A stretch of DNA of 64,000 nucleotides. Source: Allium sativum. Lineage: Eukaryota > Streptophyta > Magnoliopsida > Asparagales > Amaryllidaceae. Positions 43,802-55,600 of this stretch are shown here, in pieces. A model generated the notes under the pieces. That model was not told where the DNA came from and did no database searches. It worked only from the letters and a program-made list of their open reading frames with translations. The stretch is taken from contig CM060926.1 of NCBI GenBank assembly GCA_030737875.1, positions 321,537,922 to 321,601,921 of the forward strand, read 5' to 3'. Both the position numbers and the translations under genes were made by a program. Within the stretch, counting starts at the first letter, position 1; every line of letters begins with the position of its first letter.

Positions 43802-45388
43802 TTACTTGTCGTCCCTTGCTCGTAGAGAGTTGGAGTGGTGTTCATGGATTTGTACATACTGTTGTAAACGATTCTTCCCAATCATTTCCTTAATTAACGA
43901 TTTTAAATGCCTACAATCTTTAGTATCATGCCCTAGTTGGTTATGAAATTGACAAAACCTTCCCGATCTTATAGCAACATCTTTGACCTTCATCTATTTT
44001 GGGATCGGTTATTTCTCGGTATCCTTAGTTGCCATGAAGATATTTCCTATGGTGTCATTAAGGGGGGGGTGAGATCAGAATTCTTAAAAATGCGGAGCTT
44101 CTTCGTAGCCTGGTTACCCTTTTGCTCCTCTTATGACTATCAACGCTACTTTGCACACCAGCTCCCTTTTTTAGCTGTACATTGCCTTCAAAGCACACAC
44201 TGAATTCTCTTCAACACTCATATATTCTTCAGCTTTATCGAGTAGTTGTTCAAGAGTACTTTGTTTCTTCTTCTTAGTCCATCATCCTAACTTGGTATTT
44301 TTGCATATGGACCATTTCAAAGCCATCAGAACTAGGTGGGCTCATAATTTTCAACTTCGGCCACTGCCATATTAAATGAGTGAGAAAAGCTTTAATGGAT
44401 TCTCCTGGTCTTTGTTCAAGCTCACCTAGCTCCATAACATTCCGAACCTTGCTTACTTGGAACCTGAATTGCTCCCTGAATAGTCTAGCCAAGGTAGGGA
44501 AGTCATCCACAGACTTCAGTGGTAGCTTTATGAACCAGAGATAGGCCACCCTTTCTAGATTAGTCGGGAAATATAGGCATTTGATCTCGTCTGTGGCATG
44601 TGCCTCATTCATATGTTGATAATATTTGCACAGGAGCACATTGGGACCATTTGTCCCATTATAGGATTGCACCCTAGGAGGTTTAAATTTTTGTGGATAT
44701 ATAGCCATCTCAATTCTTTCGGTGAGTGGGGTCTTAGTACGAGAAAATTCCCATTCTTTTCCACTATCTTCCTTTTTCAAGCTTTATTCCACGATTTCAC
44801 GTGCCATTCCTAAGATATATTCCTCCTCTTTGTATCGATCCATGGAGCGGGCGCCTTCTTCTTTGCCTACTCTCGTCTAGGCGGGTAATCATGATTTAGA
44901 GATAAAGGATCTGGACTTCCTTTTGGGAGATGTGCCCTTTGGCGGAACCAATCACCCGTTGGGAGGTTGTGTCCTCAGAGTAGCTACGCATAGGTGCTTT
45001 AACTTTTTAATGGTCAAGACAAGTATGATGTGCAACTTCCTGGATAGAATCTCCTCGTCTTGCACTTGAAGCGAAGGACCTTGTATCGTGCGTGTGACTC
45101 GTTCGAGCAGGAGGAAAATAGATAGCACTTAGTGTGGCTTTTGCAGTAACGGCTTGAATAGCAAACATTGACTCAAGTTTCTTCACCATTGCATTATTTG
45201 CGATATTTATTTGACTTGTTAGTCCTGCCATTGCTTCTTCCAACTCTCTCTTTGGCTATAGCTACCTCAATTTCAGACGATCCTCCCACCTCGAAATGGT
45301 TGGTGGGCGATGTGATAATATTAGCATTATCAGCGAAGTCGTTGGTTTCACAAGTAACTTCCTTTGGATTATCCATGATTTCAAGCAA
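43802..45388 (-). pseudogene. Decayed Tat-lineage gag of element E
   Basis: Fragments in different minus frames. 44780-44274 holds the Gag core (FKPPRVQSYNGT, VAYLWFIKLPLKSVDDF, LARLFREQF). 43993-43802 holds a knuckle-like CQFHNQLGHDTKDC (C-x2-H-x4-H-x4-C) followed by RHLKSLIKEMI. N-terminal pieces lie at 45388-45007. Gag of this kind packages element RNA. Frameshifts and stops prevent a continuous product. The motif set resembles Tat-lineage Gag rather than the chromovirus Gag at 4619-8995. Confidence 0.8.
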
Positions 45389-45438
45389 GTTTTTTTTTTT
45401 AAATCTCCTTGAACTTCAGTAGGAGAAGATGAAATTGT

Positions 45439-45457
45439 GGCCCCACGATGGGCGCCA
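45439..45457 (-). other. Primer binding site of element E
   Basis: On the minus strand it reads TGGCGCCCATCGTGGGGCC, two bases from the 5' LTR. The TGGCGCC start fits tRNA-primed sites common in Tat and Athila elements. The exact tRNA needs a search. Confidence 0.75.
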
Positions 45458-45459
45458 AA

Positions 45460-47082
45460 TGTTTTCACCAAAAAATGGCTTAAACACCAATGGTACGAGA
45501 ATCGTACTTCACCAATGTGGTTGGAAAATAGATGGAGCCGTAACCACAGAGATTAATAGCAAAAAAAGAGGAAAATAAAATGAAGACAAAGGTTTTAGAG
45601 TGGTTTGGCCCTAAGCTAGGCATACGTGCACTATGAAGGTAGCTTGCATTATCATGACAGTGATTAAAAAGCATATAAACTCTCTCTATTCATACATCTT
45701 CTCATTCTCTCGACATATTCTCACTCTCACATACAAATCTTGCTTAAATTAACAGAATTCAATGGAGGAATGGTGGAATCTGTGGAGGAGAAGGATGGAT
45801 GAGCGATGGTGAAGGAGGATGTCTTTGGTCTTTTTTCATTATAAGATCCTAATGGATGCCATGGCCAAGTGGATGAATAACATTCAAGCGGGTATGATGA
45901 TGATGGTTGAAATGCTTAAGGAATGGTGGAGGAGAGAACTCAACAACAGCACTTCGTGGCGGCCAGGGGTCCATCATCCTTATGGTGGTAGTCGTGGCCT
46001 ATTTATAGGTGAGCCTCCCTGGATAAATGAGCTGAAATTCATATATGCAGGCTATGGGTCGCTCGTTTCATTAATTACGAAAATACCATTGTCTAGCTGT
46101 AGCCAACTGTCGATAGTTGTATCCATCTATTCTGCATGAGTGACTTCATGCGAGCAAGTGGTTGCATAGGAGCTAGCGACTACATAGGTCTGAGCACATT
46201 GAATAGGTAGACATGTAATGAGTGCACAAGTGGCTTGTCAAAGCTTCTTGGTTGGTATAAGAGCGACTGACCGAGTCATCATGTTAAGCCTTTTATGATT
46301 GACCGACAGGTAATATCTTGTTGTAGCATCTGTATATGGTTGTAGATGAACGAGCGACCAAGGCTTGTACAACAAACATACGTGCGATCACTCTGGAGTT
46401 GACATCTATCAGACCAGTAGGTAGAATACGATTGAAGTATTAGTGACTGATTGAGGACTAAGCGAGCGACTGAGGCTACAATCTATGAGCAGACATGGGA
46501 TGTATGTGCAACCTCTAGCATCTTTGTGTTCCCTGCTATATATGATCAATCAGGGCAGTATGAACGAACGACTGCAGAGTGGAACGTGTGACTGGAATCA
46601 ATTCTTCTCCTTGTCTTGTACGACCGACCTTTTCGATATAGGAATGAGCGACTTCCCTTAACATGGATAACCTTTACCGGATGTACAAGCCTTACTGACC
46701 TTTTGCCGTGCCATTCTAAAGCTAGCTTTGTGTGCACGACCTCTTTGTACGACCATGCTGTACGGCATGGCTTACTTTAGTTATATTGAGCGAGCGACTT
46801 TACCAACAGGCAGAGCAAGCTATCTCTATATGCGAACGGTCTCCTAAAGTGTTCAAGCCATGTTGCGCCTGTATTTCCTGATGTTCGAGCGACTTTGTTT
46901 AATACAAATGACTGACCCTTCCCCTTATGTTCAACCCACGTCTTATGTTTGACCTTGTTGTTCTCGAACGACCTTGGTATGTTTTTTCGAAGTATGAGTA
47001 TGCGAACCTTATGAGCGCTCGTCCTATGGTTTTAATGCATACTTAATCCTTTAATACTTGTATGATTCTTAAGGTATAAACA
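45460..47082 (-). repeat. 5' LTR of element E
   Basis: A 1623-bp LTR starting TGTTTTC and ending AAACA (plus-strand reading). The minus-strand TATA box CTATAAATAG is at 45999-46008, at the equivalent place to 24644-24653. Confidence 0.9.
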
Positions 47083-47087
47083 CATAA
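47083..47087. repeat. Target-site duplication CATAA, right copy
   Basis: Matches 24105-24109 exactly. Confidence 0.9.
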
Positions 47088-48445
47088 GATTTCTATGATT
47101 TCGATCATATATTCTAAAATGAACAAATTATCTAACCATATCTATCCAATGTGATATAAGTGAATTGTGAATTCTTAGAACTTGCTGGTGCGACAACGGA
47201 AGTTCACAATATCGCTAAAATACCTCATAGGATATGAATTAGATGGTGTAGACAATTCTAATCATATTCGATTCAATGAAACTAAAACTAATGAACCAGA
47301 AAGTGTATACTTAACTAACCAATCCATATGCATATACACAAATCAAAATGAACCTAAATTACACTATACAAGCTAATAGCTTGTAGCATAGACACTAAGA
47401 ACTCAAAAGGCTCTCACCTTTAATGATTATAAGCATGAAATCGATCAATGACAAGCTAGAACAACCTCTCTACCAATATTACTCAGAGTCTTCGATATAA
47501 ACATGAATGCACAAATATCCTAGAAGTTAGGTCGTATGAAATCTCAGAAATCAAAGGGAAAACAAGTAGGAGAAGATGGAGAAGGAGATGGAGAAGCTCA
47601 CTCAAGTTGTCTCTTTGGTTTTCCCTTTGATTTGGGCTTGGATTTACAAAACCTAGCTTGGGAATTTCCCATTCCTTTCCCCGATTTTTTTCAAATATTG
47701 TTAAGTGTAGAAGTGAATGGGATAAAGGGGGTGATTTGAGGGCTATATGGTGATCTAGGTTAGTTAAACCAACAATCATCCCAAATGCCAATTTTCACGA
47801 ACTCGAAACATATCAAAGCTGATGATTTTCAAGCATGCAAACGTCATTTCAAACTAAATGGAAGTAGTTTCGAGTCCAAATTCGTCCATATGCAAAAGGC
47901 GATATTTTAGTCTTATATCCAATGAAAAAGACCAAAATTTCTCCAACTCCAAAGGTATCTATGCTTATAGTTTTCGAACACGAAAACGACATTTTGAACT
48001 CAATAAAAGTAGTTTCGAGTCAAATTCATCCATATGCAAAATGTGAGTTTTCTACGGGCTATATATACCTTTTAAAATTATATTTAAATTCCATAGCGAC
48101 TATTCTAAATTTTAGTTTAGACATTACTTACAATCTATAGAGTGAAATATCAATTTCATATACTCGTTAGAAAATTACAATTCAAAACATCCCAATGTTT
48201 CTTGTTTTATAAAATTCTAATTTATATTGAATTCTATATATTCATTCAAAGTTTAAAATTAAATTTTCAAATTACCACGCCATTTCGAGTTCATTTTAAT
48301 TAAATTTAAATTAATACGTTCTAACTTCGATTTAAATAAATTTTAAATTGTTAATTCTTAAAATAAATAGTCCAAAATATCTAATTTCCTTTAAAACCAA
48401 TTAAAAATAAAATCTAAATTGGTTCCAAAATACCGGGTTGTTACA
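47088..48445 (-). repeat. Element F LTR, proximal part
   Basis: On the minus strand it starts TGTAACAACCCGG at 48445 and continues to the E insertion, resuming at 24109. The start resembles that of solo LTR D, suggesting related families. The small open frames inside are not convincing genes. Confidence 0.7.
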
Positions 48446-48804
48446 ATCTCCCTCACTTTAAACTTTTTCGTCCTCGAAAAAGTAGTAGGATCTGAAGGTT
48501 GTTTATTTAACCAACTCAACCTTTGCTTGACTCAAGTTCTTCAACTTTTCAATTTCTAATAACTTTCTAATTTCTTAAAATTTGGCTACCGCCTTAAATT
48601 TTTGAAAAATTTCGCCATAACCTCATTTGTATGGGTCGATCGGTACAACTACAAATGGCCTCTACGGGCTCTCATATATTAAAAAAAATCAAAAGCCAAG
48701 CGGCTAGCTAATCATCAAACCCAATAAATATAGTAAATATGTACCTATTTGTCGGGCATACAATTTTATTCCTCTTCTTAGATTCCATGCTATGTCATGT
48801 TCAT

Positions 48805-48838
<34 letters not shown>

Positions 48839-49504
48839 TCCAGTTCTAATATATTTTCAATTCAATTTAACTTTAAATTTGATTTGCCTTATTTTACCTT
48901 TCATTTTCATATTGGTTTTATTATTCCAATATTTTTATTAGTTTAGCTAATAATCACACATCACAACCAGCAATCAATTAATTAATTAGCTTTACAAATA
49001 CATAACTTTTATGTACCCAAAAATCATATTTTCAATGCCAAATCACAAACAATAAACTCTAACTATGTTCTAGTTCACACACCAGTCAATTGGAAATATA
49101 TAAGTATCCTACTTTCGAAACTCGAACATAATTACTGATGATGCTATAGCGATAATCAGAATCATCTCCTGTCTACTAGAGCGTGATTCTATATCTACCC
49201 ATTATATTTGAGAGTTCGAATACACATGGATCAGACGTATATGCAAAATCTTCTTATACTTAATAGTCCAAAATCAATATAAAATAAAATACTCAAATAC
49301 TTATAATAAGATATAATTTTTAAAACTAAATTTATTTTTTCCTTTCAAATAATACTCTTCAAATTCATTCTAGGGCATTACTAACCCTATCACTAACAAT
49401 TCATTCTTATAGGATATTACTAATCCTATCTCTAATGAATTCTTTCATTCGGTTCCAATGTTCCTTGTCCTCGAGCTTTGTAAACTAAAGCTCTGGTATC
49501 AAAC
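48446..49504 (-). mobile_element. Short internal domain of element F, non-coding
   Basis: About 1.06 kb between a polypurine-like AAAGTGAGGGAGAT (48459-48446, minus) and a degenerate primer-site-like segment (49490-49501). No open frame is present, so F is another non-autonomous element. It contains a (TA)n run at about 48805-48839. Confidence 0.55.
49490..49501 (-). other. Degenerate primer binding site of F
   Basis: The minus strand reads TGATACCAGAGC, two bases away from TGGTATCAGAGC, and lies three bases from a TG that would begin the next LTR. Confidence 0.45.
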
Positions 49505-49526
49505 TGTCATGCACCGAATTTCGCTC
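49505..49526 (-). repeat. Stub of the 5' LTR of element F
   Basis: 22 bp starting TGTCATGCACC before the next insertion. Similarity to the F LTR end at 23559 is weak, so this call is tentative. The rest would lie beyond the window. Confidence 0.3.
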
Positions 49527-49720
49527 TATAACACCCCGTAATTCTAGAAACATTAAAGAGGATAAACTAAATAATTATTAATTTAATATTGATAACTAAG
49601 TGAAACGGACTGCGCCATTGCATCCGTCACAAAATTCTGGTCAAGATAGACATTTGCTTTGCGTAAAACGGACACCGTATGAAGAAGTTATGAAGGTTTG
49701 AAGTTTGTATACGCGTAAGT

Positions 49721-49782
<62 letters not shown>

Positions 49783-50808
49783 GTATAAGGTCCAGAATTC
49801 AAAAATTAGGTTCAAAAATTTTAAAATTGTTGAAATTCAGGTGAGAAGGAAAAATCCCGCCAGAGGAGTCGACTCCTCAAGGGAGGTGTCGACACATGAG
49901 TCGACCCCATAAGGGGGCCGACCCCCATAGGGCTGATGTGGCAGGTTGGTTCTGGGGGCTGGTAGCTATATATAATGCCTCATTTTTCTAGTTTTCTCAC
50001 ACTGAAATCAATGGGGGCCTAAATGCTGTCGGTGCCTGGACTGAATCAAATCTTTTTCTTCTTCTACAATCAAAGTTTAAAGATTCAAGTGTAGATCTAT
50101 GAGTTAACCTCTGCTTTTCTCCTCCTATTTTCTAGATCCGAACACTATGAGTTTAAGTTACCTTTAGATTTTAATGATTAAAGTAAAACATAATATGACT
50201 ATAATTTGGAACTGTTCCTGTGAATGAATCATATCAGATCTATTGAAACTTGTGAGTCTATGACATAACTATGACTTGAATCTCAACCTTTATCATGTCA
50301 GATGTACTTTTGAGTACAGATCTAGTTTACTATTTAGATCATCTTGTACCTATCATGTTTGTGATTAATTTAGATCTGCCATTAGTTGGACATTTAAATC
50401 CTTGTTTAGATCTAATCATGCCTATTATGACATCCCTGCTATGTTAGAACCAGATTTATTATCACAAGTTCACCAGATCTGTTCTTAGATATTCATCTTA
50501 TCATTATGCCATTATATGTTTATTTCAATTTTGTTAGAATAATCATTTCTGTCATCTTCCTTTCACCTTTCCCTTTTTATTTTATATAGCCAGGCTACCT
50601 TCGAGCCTACGCATGCCGCTGAAATATACGAACGCGTTAAATGGGGAACAAGGGTAAAAATATTGGAATTTGGCATAACTTGTAAATTAGGGATTTGGGC
50701 TTTATTGGAAAATGGGTAATTTGGCATAACTTGAATAATGTTTATGAACATGAATTTAGGCATATAATTCATTATGAACATAATTGGGGAAAATGGGGCA
50801 TGAAAACC
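49527..50808 (+). repeat. Family C LTR, sense 5' part
   Basis: Begins TATAACACCCC (decayed TG). It has the U3 core, GTCGAC sites (about 49868-49922), an (AT)n run at about 49724-49770 followed by GTAT repeats, and an AT-rich TATA-like stretch near 49965. It resembles 36359-37632 throughout and stops where the antisense LTR begins. Confidence 0.75.
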
Positions 50809-52205
50809 TGTGACGCCCCACATCCGTTAATGTCACTCATTAAGGGAATGCATTAAGTTTCGTGAAGCGCTATAGGTAAGAAGACATAGAATAATTACAA
50901 GATAGATATAAATAAGGCAGCAATAGAAAATTTAAACTTTTATTTCAAGCTAAGTCATAATACCGTGGTCCATAATTTCATAAGTTACAAAAACCATTAC
51001 AATAAAATAACTTCTAATTTGCACCATTAGAGTACATAAGTAAATAAAAAGCATCATTCCCCCAAATAAAAGAGTTAAGCCGTAGTAGAGACAAGAACTT
51101 GAGCCATACTTCAAAAGTAACTCCTAACAAGATGATATTTAATTCCTGATTAAGTCTGAGTGTTTCCTCCCTGAGAACCTGGGGGAGAAGGGGGGAAACG
51201 GAAGAAAGAAGGAGAAACAATATGGTCAGGCATAAATTCTGGCGAATCTAGTTACTTTTAGCCAGTAGATAAATAAAAGCAACATGATTGGCATATAAAG
51301 TGGATAAGAGAGATTACTACATAAATGGCAGGTGTGATAAGGTAAGCAAGATAAGGTGTACGTGTCTCACTAATGATTACTCTGCATTATTACTAGTATA
51401 ACTGAAATGAGATGATCCCTTCCACTATGAGTTTGTAGGCTTAGGTCATACGTCCAAGTATACCCTAACCACTACCCAAATCGATCAACTCCCTACCTTG
51501 TAGATATCCTGTGCTGGCCACACAGTAAGAGGTATCACTTCCTAAAATGGCAACCCATGGTGTGCACAACCATATCTACTTGTGTCACGGTCGTCTTAGC
51601 CCCCTCTGCCCGGCCCATGCACGCACATGTCCCCGGTGGGTTTGCATCGCCCACACCATTCGTCTCGTTCGGATCTCTTACAATCAATCAGTAAGCGTGC
51701 CCCTTCTCTGCCTAGTACGGAATTTTTTACTTCAGACCAACTCCGGGTTACTGACTGAAATGGGTCCCACACAATATGATACAAGCTCTCCCCCTTGTCT
51801 TGTATCCCCACTAGGTTTTCCACTGACTATGCATACCCTTAGGTGTCATTAATTACATAGCCCTATACCAGTTATGCTTGCCCTAAAGGGTTCTTTAATT
51901 ACATAACTTCATTACATTATCTATCAGTTATGTATACCACTAGGTGTCTTCAATTACATAACTTTATTACATTATCTACCGGTTATGTATACCACTAGGT
52001 CTTTAATTACATAACCTTATTAGGTTAAGTTCGTGGGCCCATATGTAAATATTACCCACTCTCTCTAATTACTTAACCCACCCACTATCCATCCAATTTT
52101 ACTTAACCCTAATTTAAGTACATAGTCATACAATCTTTATGGATTAAATTAGGTTAAGTAGTCTAATTCTTCACCATGTCCATTTATGGTTTTATAATGG
52201 GCTAG

Positions 52206-52296
52206 ACCTCCCACATTAGGCCTACAACATGTGGATGCTGGATATGCCGGTTGGGTCCGGGCAATCTTATTCCACAGTTGGGCCTAACCTTGTGTC
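52206..52296 (-). other. Covarying stem module, copy 1 in family C LTR
   Basis: Outer stem TTAGGCC (52216-52222) pairs perfectly with GGCCTAA (52281-52287). Inner stem TGTGGA (52230-52235) pairs with TCCACA (52271-52276). Confidence 0.7.
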
Positions 52297-52344
52297 TCAG
52301 CCCGATTCGTATTTGCGTAATTAGACCTCTCACATTAGTTTCAA

Positions 52345-52437
52345 CGTACTCCCACATTAGGTTCAGCATTAGTGGCTGCTGGATATGCCGGTCGGATCCA
52401 GGCAGACTTCCACCACTAATATAACCTAACCTCGTGT
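52345..52437 (-). other. Covarying stem module, copy 2 in family C LTR
   Basis: Outer stem TTAGGTT (52357-52363) pairs with AACCTAA (52423-52429). Inner stem ATTAGTGG (52368-52375) pairs with CCACTAAT (52413-52420). Both are perfect and differ from copy 1 on both sides. Confidence 0.7.
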
Positions 52438-52621
52438 CATAAGTACAATTTACAATTCCTAATTGTAAATTACTAAACATTCCATATTAATCCAAATCTA
52501 CCTATGTCATTATAGGTAACTATTCCTATGTTTTCCCCATTTGAATTACATGTCCCATTTCATATAAATATTACATAAATTATGCCAATTATAATCCCTT
52601 TTTCCCTGTTTCCTCTCTATC

Positions 52622-52626
52622 GTATT
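52622..52626. repeat. Target-site duplication GTATT, left copy
   Basis: Recurs at 63517-63521 directly after the LARD. Confidence 0.95.
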
Positions 52627-55600
52627 TGTAACACCCTGTAATTCTGTAATACTAAGATTCACGAATCAAGGCAAAATTAAATTGTAAAATCAAAATCACG
52701 GGAAACGGCTGCACCATTGCGTTCGTCTCGGAATTCTGCATGAAAACGAGTCCGTATGAGGAAGATATGGCCTCAGGAAGATTCAGCGAAGTTCAAATTT
52801 CAAAACAGTTCAGAAAAGCGAATTCAAATTCAAAATCGGACCCAGATTGGGCTAGGCGGGAATTTTCCCGCCCAGGGCACCCAGGTCGACTGGGTAGTCG
52901 ACCTGGGTCACCCCAGGTCGAGTGGATAGTCGACCTGGGGGTCGAACCCCCCCTCTGCTTTTTCCAGCTTTCTGAACCAGATTCGTTTCTCTACATCTGG
53001 ACTCCATTCTGACCAGATTCGTTGACTTCTACACTATATAAACAGCCCTGGTCTTCTTCTCTATTCACAATTCTTTTCTATTATTATGCTGCCTCTGAGA
53101 AAATATATAAATAAATAATATATATAAAATAAACCCAGATGAGGAAATGCTGCTAAAAGATTTTCAAGAAGAAGTTCAAGTCAAGCTAGGATTCAAGAGG
53201 AGGTTCAAACGACTTCAACGACTGATTTTCTACGAATCATAGCAAAGCCATCTTTCTATTCTAATCTAATCTCTGTAAGTCGGTTACTTTTTAGATTAGA
53301 ACTTTTCTCTTTTCGTGACATGAAATTAAAGGAATAAAAGAGTATGCCAATTCTTTCTATTCGAATCTGTGCCTATTTCTTTGGACCTAATTAAGAACTG
53401 TTATGATTCGAGGACAAAAAAAGATTGTGACTATGAAACTATGGACCTTAGAACCATATGCCTCTTTGACTATAAACATTGCCTATGACTATGGACATTG
53501 CCTATGACTGTGACTATGAGAATTATTTCCTTGACTATGAATACAAGCCTATGCCTTTGGGTTAAGAAACATAAACTATTGCCTATGACATAACAAGGAC
53601 AACTGTGATTAAACACCTATGATTCATGACTAGGAAAGTGTTGCTTAAGTTTTGTGACTATGAAATTGGATCTAAACCCGATTATCTATTCTGTCTATTC
53701 TTGGTTTTCTTTGGTTTTAGACCTTGGGAATTAACTTATTAAGTTAGGTCTACCCATGTTCTTGAACCTACTTTGTCTATTCTTGGTTTTAGACCTTGGG
53801 AATTTACCTATTAAGTTAGGTCTACCCATGTTCTTGAACCTACGTCTCTATTCTGTCTATTCTTGGTTTTCTTTGGTTTTAGACCTTGGGAATTTACCTA
53901 TTAAGTTAGGTCTACCCATGTTCTTGAACCTACGTCGTTATTCAACCCTTTTTATGCCAGTTATTATGTCTATCTTTTGCATAGCATCTTTGGTTCATTC
54001 CCTATTTTCTACGAATCTAGATTTATCTATAATCTAGATTGAATCACGATTATACGAACGGTGGGAATAAGATTTGGGCAAAATATGAAATTTACTAAAA
54101 ACGTAGTTATAAACTTGGAAATTGGCATAAATTGGGAACATGTATTATGGCATGTTCATAGAAATACAAATTGGATAAATTCGACATGAATTATAGGATG
54201 TGTAATTTGAATCTAGTATTGACTTGTAAACTAGAATAATAAGTCTAGTTTGACATGAACTGTAATTAGAATGTTAAAGCAGTATTGGGTTAGCTAATTT
54301 GGCATATTGGCATAAATTTGAAATTGGCCTTAATTGGGAGTACCTGTCAGGTTTAGCAAAATCATGGTTAGTGACATTTAATGTGGTATAGTCTACATAC
54401 CAAAAAGTCATAAATATGATATAGAGGGGAAAATGGGCCATAAGAATAAATGTAGACAATTTACATTAAAAGAGTAATTGGGAAATAAGTAAATTAGGAA
54501 TAATTTACTTATAGGATTTGTCCTAAATGAGAAAATACAAATTTAGACAAATTAAAGGTTTATTAACGACATCTCTTTTAATAACACACCAGAAAGTTCT
54601 AGGGTGACAGAGAGGATAGTGTCTAGGCTTGGGTTTGGAAAATACAAGTTTCCTGCTCTCCCTGGCTATCCCTAACTGATCCGACGGACGGGATGGTTAC
54701 TTTCAAAACCTGATTTGAAAATTAATCAAAACCCTTAGAACTCAGAAAACACGAATATGCCTAACCCGAGGTTATACTGAGTTGCGATGTAAACCAGCCC
54801 AAAACCAACCGGCACATCCAGTAATCGCAACAATATCTGTCTAATGTGAGTGGTAGCGGCTTTAATTTATTTAGTTAAAGCTAGAACAAGAATGCTTGGG
54901 TTAAGCTAACTAAGACACTTTACCAATTCAACATGATAACAAGACTGGTAGTTGAGGTTAGGTTCATACAGTTAAGCTAGAATGCGAGGGTTAAGTCCAT
55001 AGGAACACTTAACCAACTTAGCATAGTTAAGATAGAACGGAGGGCTAAGTCCATAGGGACACTTAACCAAACTCATGGTAACAAGACAAGATTTGTAGAG
55101 GTTAAGTAACTCAGAAAACACTTAGCCAAATTAACATGTTAACTAGTCTAGATGGTGGGGTTAAGTAAAGTTAATACACTTAGCCAAATTAACATGTTAA
55201 CTAGACTAGAGGTTGGGGTTAAGTAAGATTTAATACACTTAGCCAATTTGATATGTTAGTTGGGCTAGACCATAGGGTTAAGTAAACTTGAACACTTAAC
55301 CATCAGATTGTGATAAAGGAATAGGGTTAAGTCTAAAACATGAAGGGATAATACTTAACCGTTAATAACATGTTATTTAAAACAGACGGGCAAGGTTAAG
55401 TTAAAAAGGAACACTGAACCAATACAGGGTGAATGGGTAGGGTTAAGTAATAGGAAATACTTAACCAATATAACTTGGTTTGTGGTGGGGTTAAGTCAAC
55501 ATGAATTGCTGATAACACTTAACCAGTTTGACAGGATAAATGAAGAGGTTTAAGTCGGCTTGAATTGACTAATGACACTAAACCAATCCAAATTGACGGG

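Larger units (their letters stand above)
24110..47082 (-). mobile_element. Element E: Tat/Retand-like, gag only, with opposite-strand extra gene
   Basis: Terminal repeats of 1.6 kb (24110-25713 and 45460-47082) start TGTTTTC and end AAACA, with TSD CATAA. The primer site (45439-45457, minus) and the gag remnants place it on the minus strand. After setting aside two later insertions its own length is about 11.2 kb. Gag has the Tat-lineage look, but no reverse transcriptase or integrase is visible anywhere. The 3' part instead carries a multi-exon gene on the plus strand, a layout known from extra antisense ORFs in Tat-lineage elements. Confidence 0.85.
50809..52621 (-). repeat. Family C LTR, antisense, 3' part
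   Basis: Begins TGTGACGCCCC, the reverse of an LTR end like 42048. It contains the C tract (G run, about 51179-51197), an AATAAA-bearing segment and two stem modules (52206-52296 and 52345-52437). It is interrupted at 52621 by the second LARD and resumes at 63522. Confidence 0.85.
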
